Origin: Chitinophagaceae bacterium
GTDB lineage: Bacteria; Bacteroidota; Bacteroidia; Chitinophagales; Chitinophagaceae
DNA length: 64,000 nt
Direction: 5' to 3'
Assembly: GCA_018335935.1 (NCBI GenBank)
Contig: JAGXRG010000057.1
Coordinates: 62,001 to 126,000 of the forward strand
Shown one piece after another: positions 37,389-45,769 of the stretch. The notes beneath the pieces were generated by a model. It did not search any database. It saw only the letters and a program-made list of their open reading frames with translations, and was not told the origin of the DNA. A program made the position numbers and the translations under genes. The stretch's first letter is position 1; each line of letters begins with the position of its first letter.

Positions 37389-39719
37389 TTACCATTTACA
37401 TTGTACTTTAATTGGAATATTTTTTAAAGTAACGGGAATGGCTAATGAATTAATATCACTACTCCAATTTGCTTTAACAGGAATATTATTTATAAGCACC
37501 AATTTGGGTGCAGATGAAATAGTTGGAATGTTAAGTATAATATTTCTCACACTTGGCTTTCCTTTATAAATGCCATTGTTATTTTTAATATTAATAGTCA
37601 GCATTTTTTTATTAAGCCCTGTTGAAGTAAAGCTAATAAGCTCAAACTGTTTTTCAGCCATTGCATTTTTATTTTCTCCATCATCATCATACATATCATA
37701 GTTTGATGTTGAAAAAGAAGGGATATAAGTAACATTTATTTTGCTTCTATCTATTTCTGTTGTATTCTCTCCTTTACAATTGTATTTTGGAATAAAGCTT
37801 CCTTCTTTATAATAAACGGCTGTTTTATAATCTGAAACATCAACATCATAGAACTCACTACCAGAAAGCATTTGATTGGTTGTTGTTGCATACCAATTTC
37901 CTTTTGGCAAATAAACTTTTCGAGTAGTTTGTTCTCTTTCAATTACTGGAGCAACCAAAATATCATCACCAAATAAATACTCATCTTCTATTTTATAAGC
38001 ATTGGAATCGGTTGCATAATTATAAAATAATGGCTTAACAATAGGTTCAGCAAATTTGGTTTGTTTATATGCTAATGTATAGTTGTAAGGTAATAATTGA
38101 TAGCGTTCAATTATTGCTTTTTTAGCAATTGACTTATAAGGCTCATCAAACAAAGCTGCTTCACTAGGAAAACTAGGTGCTTGTTTATCGTGATCGTACA
38201 AAGCCGTTCCATGAGGACGAAGAATTGGTGTGTAAGCTGCAAACTGCATCCATCGAGCGTACAATTCATTATCATATTCTCCTAAAGCAAAACCTCCTGC
38301 ATCTGCATGTACATAAGGTACTCCAGATAAACTCATTCCTAACATAACTGGTAATTGAGCCTTTAAACCACTCCATGTTCTACCAACATCTCCACTCCAA
38401 GGAAAAATACTGTAACGCTGACTTCCAGCAAAACCACTTCTATTTAAATGAAACAATCTTTGTTTTGGATAATCTTTTGCATAATTTTCGAACAGCATTT
38501 TATTCCAGTAATGACCATAGATATTATGTACTTCATCTGCTTTTATCATTCTATCCATGCCCAAATCTGTTAAATCATGATATAGGTCTGAAGGATGATG
38601 CTCGGGTTCTCCTAAATCTGTCCACCAAGCTGCAACGCCATTATTGATTTGTTTTTTATAATGATAATTCCAAATCCAATCTCCAGCTTTCTTTTTAAAA
38701 ATATCAATCAATCCTCCTTTACCAAAATAAAAGTCTTTTAACATGTAGGGTTTCTTCCAACTATCAACTGCTAAATAATCTAAAGATGGAATAAAACCAT
38801 TGGTGTATTGTAATACATATGGTTCAGTAATTAATGTTGTGTTGATGTTTTGTTTTTTAAAATCGCCTATCATACCAACTGGGTTTGGCCATTTTTCTTT
38901 ATTCACCCAATCTAAATTGCCTACATAACCTTTAATACTATCGCCAAACCAAAATAAATCGAAGATGATAGCATCAACAGGAATATTTTCATCTTTCATT
39001 TTTTTAGCAATCGTTGTTGTTTGTTCTTGACTGGTATAACCAAATCTGCTCATTAAATTTCCTAAAGCCCAACGTGGTGGCAATGGTTGTGTACCTGTAA
39101 GTTTATGATAAGCCGATAAAATTTCTTGATAGGTTTTTCCGGTAATGATATAAACATTGATTTCTCCACTAAAAAATCCTACTTGAAAAAAATTACGATC
39201 ATTTTTTGCTATGTCTGCATAGCCTTTAGAGCCATTGTCGAAAAATACAGCATACCCTTTATTGCTAATAAAAAAAGGAACAGAATAATTTAAATTTTCA
39301 GCACCCAATCCATAAGCATAATTGGGCCTATTATATAATTCAAATTTTTGACCTCGTCTGTTCATGGGTAAAGCTCTTTCTCCACCTCCAAAAATCATTT
39401 CATCTTCTTTCAATTCAAAACGTATTCCTTTATAACCTTCATCATCAAAATGAGGAATTAAGGTTAATTTTTCTTTATTTAATTGAATTGAAGCATCTGC
39501 ATTGATTTTGTATGAAGGGATGATTGTACTTACTGGCTTTGCAATAACAGCATTAGTTACATTATAATCGTTTGCATATTCAAATGGATGATAAACAACT
39601 TTAGTTATATTAGTAGCATAAGGAATAACTTCCCAATTAGCATTACGCTGAGAAAAAGAATTTAAAGAGAAAAATAGACTCAATAAAACCCAACCTGAAT
39701 AAAGCCTGAACTTAGTCAT
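37389..39719 (-). CDS. Glycoside hydrolase family 31 (alpha-glucosidase-like), exported
   Basis: This 776-residue enzyme begins with a signal peptide (ending NSFSQ near residue 23) and has a GH31 fold: N-terminal beta sandwich, catalytic barrel (about 215-560) and C-terminal beta domains. The nucleophile is Asp368 in WWTDLGEPE, and the probable acid/base is Asp444 in WSGDVGRTW. Family members cleave alpha-glucosides or alpha-xylosides. The substrate is not clear and no SusC/SusD pair is nearby. It is placed directly after the mreBCD unit, with a probable terminator between. Confidence 0.92.
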   Translation of the reverse strand: MTKFRLYSGWVLLSLFFSLNSFSQRNANWEVIPYATNITKVVYHPFEYANDYNVTNAVIAKPVSTIIPSYKINADASIQLNKEKLTLIPHFDDEGYKGIRFELKEDEMIFGGGERALPMNRRGQKFELYNRPNYAYGLGAENLNYSVPFFISNKGYAVFFDNGSKGYADIAKNDRNFFQVGFFSGEINVYIITGKTYQEILSAYHKLTGTQPLPPRWALGNLMSRFGYTSQEQTTTIAKKMKDENIPVDAIIFDLFWFGDSIKGYVGNLDWVNKEKWPNPVGMIGDFKKQNINTTLITEPYVLQYTNGFIPSLDYLAVDSWKKPYMLKDFYFGKGGLIDIFKKKAGDWIWNYHYKKQINNGVAAWWTDLGEPEHHPSDLYHDLTDLGMDRMIKADEVHNIYGHYWNKMLFENYAKDYPKQRLFHLNRSGFAGSQRYSIFPWSGDVGRTWSGLKAQLPVMLGMSLSGVPYVHADAGGFALGEYDNELYARWMQFAAYTPILRPHGTALYDHDKQAPSFPSEAALFDEPYKSIAKKAIIERYQLLPYNYTLAYKQTKFAEPIVKPLFYNYATDSNAYKIEDEYLFGDDILVAPVIEREQTTRKVYLPKGNWYATTTNQMLSGSEFYDVDVSDYKTAVYYKEGSFIPKYNCKGENTTEIDRSKINVTYIPSFSTSNYDMYDDDGENKNAMAEKQFELISFTSTGLNKKMLTINIKNNNGIYKGKPSVRNIILNIPTISSAPKLVLINNIPVKANWSSDINSLAIPVTLKNIPIKVQCKW

Positions 39720-39751
39720 AAATCAAAATATTTTAATTGAAAATAAGGCTA

Positions 39752-39790
39752 TAAAAATAAACAGAAAGCTTGAGCTTTTTATAAAGCTTT
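39752..39790 (-). terminator. Possible intrinsic terminator after mreD
   Basis: AAAGCTT (39765-39771) and AAGCTTT (39784-39790) form a 7-bp stem with a 12-base loop, overlapping the mreD stop codon. On the minus strand it is followed by CTGTTTATTTTT. The stem is A+T-rich, so the call is moderate. Confidence 0.4.
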
Positions 39791-40316
39791 AAGTTAATCT
39801 GCTTTTTGTTTTACGAGAGAACAACATTTCAGTAATAAAAATCATTACTAAACTTAGTACAGTTGTTGCTAAAACTTTTAAAATAAAGTAACCAAAAGTT
39901 CCGAACTGCATCCATTCTATAAAAACTAAATATGCGTGATGCAAAAAGGTTAGAATTCCAATGTAAAAACTATAAGGCCCCCAGCCCATGCTTCTAACAG
40001 AAGGTTCTGTAAAACTTTGTTCTGTTGAATCTTTTGCAATAAAAATATTTAATAAAAAAGGTCTTAAATATGCAATTAGTGCACATGGGGCTGCATGTAG
40101 TCCTGGAGTGTGTAAAAAATAATCGGTTAACATTCCAAAAGAAAAACCAATAATTAATAAATGCCATCTTCTAATACTAAAAGGCAACCAAAGAATAAAT
40201 AAAAAATATAAATAAGGTGTAATATAATGATGAACTAATGGAACATTGCTCAAGATATAAACCTGAACAAACAAGAATATTACTAAACGAAAAATATGTT
40301 TAATGATACTATTCAT
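39789..40316 (-). CDS. mreD: Rod shape-determining protein MreD
   Basis: MreD is a small inner-membrane protein of the rod complex that guides lateral wall synthesis. The 175-residue protein has about five hydrophobic segments and the usual weak conservation; the call rests on size, topology and position right after mreC. Its start lies 8 bases inside the end of mreC, so the two are translationally coupled. In many relatives the next genes would be a penicillin-binding protein 2 and rodA; here a GH31 gene follows instead. Confidence 0.85.
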   Translation of the reverse strand: MNSIIKHIFRLVIFLFVQVYILSNVPLVHHYITPYLYFLFILWLPFSIRRWHLLIIGFSFGMLTDYFLHTPGLHAAPCALIAYLRPFLLNIFIAKDSTEQSFTEPSVRSMGWGPYSFYIGILTFLHHAYLVFIEWMQFGTFGYFILKVLATTVLSLVMIFITEMLFSRKTKSRLT

Positions 40317-41184
40317 TTCCTAAATTAAAATGCAATTTTTTAGTAATAGAATCTAATTTAAATTGCTCAGTATAATAATGATTTACAATAATATTTACAT
40401 GCTGAATGGTTCTGAAATTAGTAGCAGATTTTATTCTTAAAGTATAAGTATTTCCTTGGTCATCTTTTTCAACAGTTGTAACTGTACCAATCATTAATTG
40501 AGATGGAAATGATGGTGAATATCTACTAGTAACAATAGTATCGCCTTTTTTTACTTGTACCGATTTGCTTACTTTACGCATGACTAAATAATCTGGGTCA
40601 TCACCATCCCACTCTACATTTTCTGCATATTGATCTTTACTATTTTTTAGCATAGCAGAAACTTTTGAATTTCTGTTGAGCAAACTCATGGCTACAGAAT
40701 AGTTATCACTCACACTTACTATTTTTCCTACAATTCCATTAGGACCCAAAACACCCATATCTGTTTTTACACCTTGATTGGCTCCTCTTTCTAATGAAAT
40801 AAAATTAGATTCTAATGAAACTGTATTTCCAACTACTGTAGCAGGTAAAAATGTATATTTTCTGAAACGATTTAAGGTATCTTTAATTAAAGTATCTATT
40901 TTAATAACAAGACTGCTATCGGGTGCAACTATATTGCTTTGTAACAAATTTCTAAGACGATTATTTTCTAAAGCCAAATCTTCATTAACCTTAGCAAGGT
41001 TAAAATATTTTGTTATGTTATTGTATCTTGAGTTGATTACCCCTGTTACTTCATTAGCTTTTGTAGAAAAAAAAGCTTCATGTGTTTTACTAAATTTTGA
41101 AATAGATACAATACATATAATCTGTAATATTAAAAACGAAATAAGATTAAAGTATTGCCGTATAAATAGAAAGATGTTTCGCAA
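40309..41184 (-). CDS. mreC: Rod shape-determining protein MreC
   Basis: MreC is a bitopic periplasmic scaffold linking MreB filaments to wall synthases. The 291-residue protein has one membrane helix (about 11-28), a coiled-coil (about 45-85, ENNRLRNLLQ) and two beta-barrel subdomains with the conserved ISLERGANQGVKTDMGVLGPNGIVG segment near residues 131-155. Length is normal. It is separated from mreB by 92 bases that carry inverted heptad repeats forming a near-perfect hairpin. Confidence 0.92.
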   Translation of the reverse strand: MRNIFLFIRQYFNLISFLILQIICIVSISKFSKTHEAFFSTKANEVTGVINSRYNNITKYFNLAKVNEDLALENNRLRNLLQSNIVAPDSSLVIKIDTLIKDTLNRFRKYTFLPATVVGNTVSLESNFISLERGANQGVKTDMGVLGPNGIVGKIVSVSDNYSVAMSLLNRNSKVSAMLKNSKDQYAENVEWDGDDPDYLVMRKVSKSVQVKKGDTIVTSRYSPSFPSQLMIGTVTTVEKDDQGNTYTLRIKSATNFRTIQHVNIIVNHYYTEQFKLDSITKKLHFNLGNE

Positions 41185-41190
41185 CGTTTT

Positions 41191-41264
41191 TAGTCTTTAG
41201 TCTTAAGTAAATAGTCTTTGTTGTGTAATTTTTGGTATAATATTTTACTTAAGACCAAAGACTA
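41191..41264 (-). repeat. Inverted heptad arrays forming a hairpin between mreB and mreC
   Basis: The left array (TAGTCTT, TAGTCTT, AAGTAAA, TAGTCTT; 41191-41218) and the right array (TTTACTT, AAGACCA, AAGACTA; 41244-41264) both keep a 7-base period. The 21-base outer arms, 41191-41211 and 41244-41264, are complementary at 20 of 21 positions with a 32-base loop. In the mreB-mreC transcript this would be a strong hairpin, without a T-run on the downstream side. An effect on relative mreB/mreC expression is inference. Confidence 0.75.
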
Positions 41265-41276
41265 CATACTAAAGAA

Positions 41277-42302
41277 TTATTTCATAATAAATGGATAGTA
41301 CTGATAATTTTTCAAAGCTAAGCCTGTTCCTCGAACTACACTTTTTAATGGGTCTTCGGCAACATGAACAGGTAATTTTATTTTAGCACTAATTCTTTTA
41401 TCTAATCCTCTTAATAAAGCACCACCACCTGTTAAATATAATCCTCTTCTATAAATATCAGCAGCTAATTCTGGTGGTGTAGTTTCTAATGCTTTTAATA
41501 TAGCTTCTTCAATTTTAAATACACTTTTGTCTAAGGCTTCAGCAATTTCTTGATAACTTACCATTATTTGCTTTGGAATACCAGTTACCAAGTCTCTACC
41601 ATTAACAGCCATGTCTTCTGGAGGAGAATCTAAATCTTTAGTAGCTGCACCAACATTAATTTTAATTTGTTCAGCAGTTCTTTCTCCAATCAATAAACTA
41701 TGATATCTACGTAAAGCTTCCATGATATCTTGTGTAAACTCATCTCCAGCAATACGAATACTTTGATCGCAAACAATACCTGCTAATGCAATTACAGTAA
41801 TGCCAGTTGTTCCTCCACCAATATCAATAATCATATTACCTACAGGTTCTTCAACATCAATTCCTATACCTAAAGCAGCAGCCATAGGTTCGTGAATCAT
41901 ATAAACTTCTTTAGCACCAGCTTGTTCGGCACTATCTCTAACGGCTCTTTTTTCAACTTCTGTAATGGATGATGGAATACAAATTACCATTCTCCAGCTT
42001 GGGGGAATCCATGGTTTTTTTGGATATATCATTTTAATCATCTCACGAATCATCAACTCGGCTGCATTAAAATCTGCAATTACACCATCTTTCAATGGTC
42101 GTACAGTTTTAATACTTTCGTGTGTTTTTTCGTGCATGAGTAATGCCTTCTTTCCAACGGCTAAAACTTCTTTTGGATCGTTTCTATTTAAAGCAACAAT
42201 GCTGGGTTCATTCACCACTATTTCATCGTTGTGTATAATCAATGTATTGGCTGTACCCAAGTCCATCGCTATTTCTTGAGTAAAAAAACTAAACATTCCC
42301 AT
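41277..42302 (-). CDS. mreB: Rod shape-determining protein MreB (actin homologue)
   Basis: MreB polymerises on the inner membrane and directs wall growth along the cell side. The 341-residue protein opens with the short hydrophobic anchor region and phosphate 1 motif (AMDLGTANTLI, residues 12-22). It has the conserved RPLKDGVIADF, the phosphate 2 motif IDIGGGTTGITVIAL and the adenosine motif YLTGGGALLRGLD. It is the first gene of mreB-mreC-mreD; holB ends 108 bases upstream on the same strand. Confidence 0.97.
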   Translation of the reverse strand: MGMFSFFTQEIAMDLGTANTLIIHNDEIVVNEPSIVALNRNDPKEVLAVGKKALLMHEKTHESIKTVRPLKDGVIADFNAAELMIREMIKMIYPKKPWIPPSWRMVICIPSSITEVEKRAVRDSAEQAGAKEVYMIHEPMAAALGIGIDVEEPVGNMIIDIGGGTTGITVIALAGIVCDQSIRIAGDEFTQDIMEALRRYHSLLIGERTAEQIKINVGAATKDLDSPPEDMAVNGRDLVTGIPKQIMVSYQEIAEALDKSVFKIEEAILKALETTPPELAADIYRRGLYLTGGGALLRGLDKRISAKIKLPVHVAEDPLKSVVRGTGLALKNYQYYPFIMK

Positions 42303-42410
42303 AGTTGTATTTCCTTTTTAATTAGGGTGCAGCAAAGGTGGATATATTTAATGGATTTATCAACACCAATTCAACATTTATTTACAAGGTAATTTTTATA
42401 TAAAAGTCTG

Positions 42411-43592
42411 CTAAACCTCAACTGTTACTTTATTGAGTATGATGTGGTGCAATTTTATGCTTAAAGCCTGAAACAGCATTTTGCCATTAGCATTTCTTTC
42501 TATGTAATAACTGGCTTTATCTAACTCTTCTACTATAGCTTCTTGCTGGCTCACACTAGCAATTTTATTGAGTCTTACGGCAAAGTCTTTTTCATTTTCG
42601 GGTAAGTGAACTCTATCTATGCCTAAAACCTTTATCCGAATACTTTGTTCTAAAAGATGATTGAAATAGCGTAAAAACTGTTTTTGCTTTTCTCTACCTA
42701 ATTTGCTCATTTCATCAACCCATTTTACTTGTTCGGGTAGCATTCTTCTAATAATAAATTTTAACCAGTCTTTGGCTAAACTTTGCCAATCTTCTTCACT
42801 GTGCTGTAATAATTGAATAGCCTCTCTATAATTTCCTTCACAAATACTGGCTACTTGTCGGGCTGTTTCTTCACTGCAATTGGCTCTTTGAATGAGTGCT
42901 TTTTCAATTTCTGATGTTTGTAATGAAGGAATTTTTACTAATTGGCACCTACTTAAAATAGTAGGCAAAATCTTTTCTTCATTTTCTGCCACCAAAATAA
43001 ATAAGGTATTTGCAGGTGGTTCTTCAATCAGCTTTAATAATTTATTGCCTTCTTTACCCAAATATTCTGGCATCCACAATACCAAAACTTTGTACTCAGA
43101 TTCATAGGTTTTTAAACTGAGTTTTTTTAAAATATCATGGCACTCTTCTGCAGTGATATTGCCTTGTTTATTTTCTGCATTAATAGAAAGAAGCCAATCG
43201 TACACATTGCCATAAGGATAAATTTGAACAAATTCACGCCACTCTTTAATGTAATCTGCACTGATGGGTTTATCGCCACTTTTTTTGGGTATTACAGGAA
43301 AAGTAAAATGCAAATCGGGATGTATAAGCTGTTCTGCTCTTTGTTTTGCAGCAGTCATATCATCATCATTAATACTTGTTGGCAAAGCACTCATACCACC
43401 AAATAAGTCTTCAACAACAGGTGCTGATTTAGGCTGACAAACAATATATTTTGCAAACTCAATGGCTAATGGTAAAGCTCCAGAACCTTCTTTCCCTAAA
43501 AATAACAAAGCATGGCTTAAACGGTTTTGTTGCACCATTTCTTTGAGCTGCTTTTTAATATTTTCATGACCAATAACTTTATCCCAATCCAT
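42411..43592 (-). CDS. holB: DNA polymerase III delta prime subunit (clamp loader)
   Basis: The delta prime subunit is part of the clamp loader that places the sliding clamp on DNA. The 393-residue protein has the AAA+ layout: an opening VIGHENIKKQLKEMV, a P-loop position that is degenerate (GKEGSGALPLA), and the SRC sensor motif (ILSRCQLVKIP). Loss of a working P-loop is usual for delta prime and distinguishes it from tau/gamma. The usual four-Cys zinc site is not evident, which is common in this phylum. It is divergent from the DUF2461 gene. Confidence 0.9.
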   Translation of the reverse strand: MDWDKVIGHENIKKQLKEMVQQNRLSHALLFLGKEGSGALPLAIEFAKYIVCQPKSAPVVEDLFGGMSALPTSINDDDMTAAKQRAEQLIHPDLHFTFPVIPKKSGDKPISADYIKEWREFVQIYPYGNVYDWLLSINAENKQGNITAEECHDILKKLSLKTYESEYKVLVLWMPEYLGKEGNKLLKLIEEPPANTLFILVAENEEKILPTILSRCQLVKIPSLQTSEIEKALIQRANCSEETARQVASICEGNYREAIQLLQHSEEDWQSLAKDWLKFIIRRMLPEQVKWVDEMSKLGREKQKQFLRYFNHLLEQSIRIKVLGIDRVHLPENEKDFAVRLNKIASVSQQEAIVEELDKASYYIERNANGKMLFQALSIKLHHIILNKVTVEV

Positions 43593-43635
43593 AAATGCAA
43601 TAGTATTTTATTTAAAATGGAAAAACAAAATTTTC

Positions 43636-43643
43636 TATATTCG
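43636..43643 (+). promoter_or_regulatory. Probable -7 element of the DUF2461 gene
   Basis: TATATTCG lies 15 bases before the chosen start codon at 43659, the same box variant and close spacing seen for other genes here. It lies downstream of the ATG at 43617, which argues against that longer start. Confidence 0.35.
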
Positions 43644-43658
43644 AGAAAATTAGTGCTT

Positions 43659-44327
43659 ATGATACAGCCAGCAACACTTAAATTTTTAAAAGATTTAAAG
43701 AAAAATAATAGTCGAGAATGGTTCGAAAAAAATAGAAAGCCATACGAAAATGCTAAACTAAATTTTATTGAGGTAACTCAAGAAATTATAGTTCAATTTG
43801 GAAAAATTGACCCCACCATTTCTCATCTTGAAGCTAAAAAGTCTGTATTTAGAATTAATAGAGATGTGAGGTTTAGTAAAGATAAAAGTCCTTACAAAAC
43901 CAATATGGGTATGTTTTTAAGCAAGTCCGGGAAAAATGCAACTCATGCAGGGTATTATTTTCACTTAGAACCTGGAGATTGTTTTATTGGAGGTGGCTTA
44001 TACATGCCTATGGCAGATTTATTAGCAAAAGTTAGGCAAGAAATAGATTATAACTGGAATGAGTTTTCGAAGATTATTTCATCAAAAAATTTCATTACAC
44101 ATTATAATGAATTGAACACATCAAAAGAATATACTTTAACCCGACCACCAAAAGGTTATGAAGCAGATAATCCTGCTATTGAATTTTTAAAAATGAAATC
44201 TTGGATTACAGGTAAGAAAATTTCTGAAGCTGAATTAATGGATAAAAAACTAATTAAAAACACAGTTGCAAGTTTTGAAGCATTACAACCATTAATTCAG
44301 TTTTTTAATAGGGCTATTGATGGATAA
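43659..44327 (+). CDS. DUF2461 family protein
   Basis: From the ATG at 43659 the protein has 222 residues, the family's usual length, and begins MIQPATLKFLKDLKKNNSR, the typical DUF2461 opening followed by EWFEKNR. The conserved SVFRINRDVRFSKDKSPYKTN segment and the GGGLYMP segment are also present. The function is unknown. The open frame reaches back to 43527, but that extension overlaps the start of holB and passes through a -7 element, so it is rejected. It ends directly against the MBOAT gene on the other strand. Confidence 0.88.
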   Translation: MIQPATLKFLKDLKKNNSREWFEKNRKPYENAKLNFIEVTQEIIVQFGKIDPTISHLEAKKSVFRINRDVRFSKDKSPYKTNMGMFLSKSGKNATHAGYYFHLEPGDCFIGGGLYMPMADLLAKVRQEIDYNWNEFSKIISSKNFITHYNELNTSKEYTLTRPPKGYEADNPAIEFLKMKSWITGKKISEAELMDKKLIKNTVASFEALQPLIQFFNRAIDG

Positions 44328-45764
44328 CTAAAACTGAAAATAAATAAACTCTTGTTGCTCATTGGTAACAAAAAATAATATTACTATCACTATACTATAG
44401 TAAAACAAGCGACGAACAATTATACTTTTTTTGATAAACATTTTTTCTAAAGCATAGTTTCTTTCTCTTCCCATCCATTCTATAAACATCAAAAAAACAA
44501 TTAACAGCATTAATAATTTTGGAAATAAAGATGGCCATGTAAATATTGAAGTTGAAAAAATTGAAACAACAATTTCGATTGCCTGAGTTAGATTTTCTGC
44601 TCTAAAAAATATCCAACACAAAATGGTTAAAAAAAATGTAACAAGAATTTGAAAAGTTTCTTTTAAAGAAGGCAAAATCTTTACTGAAGCAACTATGTTT
44701 AAATAGTTTCTATTCGTATTATGTATTACAGAAGGAATGACTAATAAGGCATTTAAAAATCCCCAAAAAATAAAAGTCCAGTTAGCACCATGCCAAAAAC
44801 CACAAACTAAAAAAATGATACATACATTTCTTATGGTAATGCTTAAGTTTTTTCTACTGCCACCTAATGGAATATACATATAATCTTTAAACCAACTCGA
44901 TAAAGAAATATGCCATCGTCTCCAAAATTCAGCCATGTTTCTGGAGAAGTAAGGAAAAGAAAAATTCTTCAACAAAGTAATTCCAAACAATTTTGCAGTG
45001 CCAATTGCAATATCAGAGTAACCAGAAAAATCGCAATAGATCTGAATGGCAAAAAGAAAAGCACCAACTAATAATGTACTTCCAGAATGTGAAGCTGTGT
45101 TTTCAAAAATAATATTTACATACTGAGCACATTGATCGGCTATTACAATCTTTTTAAACAAACCCCAAAGAATTTGTCTTAATCCATTTACAGCGTTTGA
45201 ATAATCAAAATTTCTTTCAGCTTTAAATTGTGGTAAAAGGTGTGTAGCCCTTTCAATGGGGCCAGCAACTAACAATGGAAAAAAACTTACAAACAAACCA
45301 TAATCAACAATATTTTTTTCTGGTTTTATGGTATTGTTATAAACATCAAATACATACGATAAGCCATGAAATGTATAAAAAGAAATACCTACTGGTATAA
45401 TAACTTCTAAGGTTACTGGACTAAATTGAACACCAATATGGGCAAGACCTTGGGCAAATTCTTGAATAAAAAAATTATAATATTTAAACACGCCTAAAAA
45501 CCCAAGATTGATTACAACACTTAAAACCAGCCAAAGTTTTTTTTGACGAAGTTGTTGTGTTGATGCAATTTTTAATCCACTTGAATAATCAAGTAATGTA
45601 GAAAATATTAATAAAAAAAGAAAACGCCAATCCCAACAAGCATAAAAAAAATAACTAGCTAATAAAAGAATACTATTTTGCTGTATTTTCTTTTTACAAC
45701 AATACCAATGTATCAGAAATATAAATGGAAGAAAAAGAGCAAAGGCAAATGAATTGAATAACAT
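44328..45764 (-). CDS. MBOAT family O-acyltransferase (AlgI/DltB-like)
   Basis: This 478-residue inner-membrane protein belongs to the MBOAT family, in the branch that moves acyl groups across the membrane onto exported glycans. It has about eleven hydrophobic segments, the conserved FWRRWHISLSSWFKDYMYIP stretch and the catalytic His325 in GFWHGANW. AlgI-like proteins usually work with a separate SGNH-type acyltransferase such as AlgJ or AlgX, but no such gene is here. The upstream gene, 5 bases away, encodes a membrane-bound patatin-like lipase, an unusual partner. Confidence 0.92.
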   Translation of the reverse strand: MLFNSFAFALFLPFIFLIHWYCCKKKIQQNSILLLASYFFYACWDWRFLFLLIFSTLLDYSSGLKIASTQQLRQKKLWLVLSVVINLGFLGVFKYYNFFIQEFAQGLAHIGVQFSPVTLEVIIPVGISFYTFHGLSYVFDVYNNTIKPEKNIVDYGLFVSFFPLLVAGPIERATHLLPQFKAERNFDYSNAVNGLRQILWGLFKKIVIADQCAQYVNIIFENTASHSGSTLLVGAFLFAIQIYCDFSGYSDIAIGTAKLFGITLLKNFSFPYFSRNMAEFWRRWHISLSSWFKDYMYIPLGGSRKNLSITIRNVCIIFLVCGFWHGANWTFIFWGFLNALLVIPSVIHNTNRNYLNIVASVKILPSLKETFQILVTFFLTILCWIFFRAENLTQAIEIVVSIFSTSIFTWPSLFPKLLMLLIVFLMFIEWMGRERNYALEKMFIKKSIIVRRLFYYSIVIVILFFVTNEQQEFIYFQF

Positions 45765-45769
45765 GTGCT

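Noticed and set aside
40778-41200. A 140-codon plus-strand open frame opposite mreC
   Set aside because: It lies almost wholly inside mreC on the other strand and has no recognisable domain.
43527-43658. N-terminal extension of DUF2461
   Set aside because: It overlaps the holB start, runs through a -7 promoter box and is absent from the usual family length.
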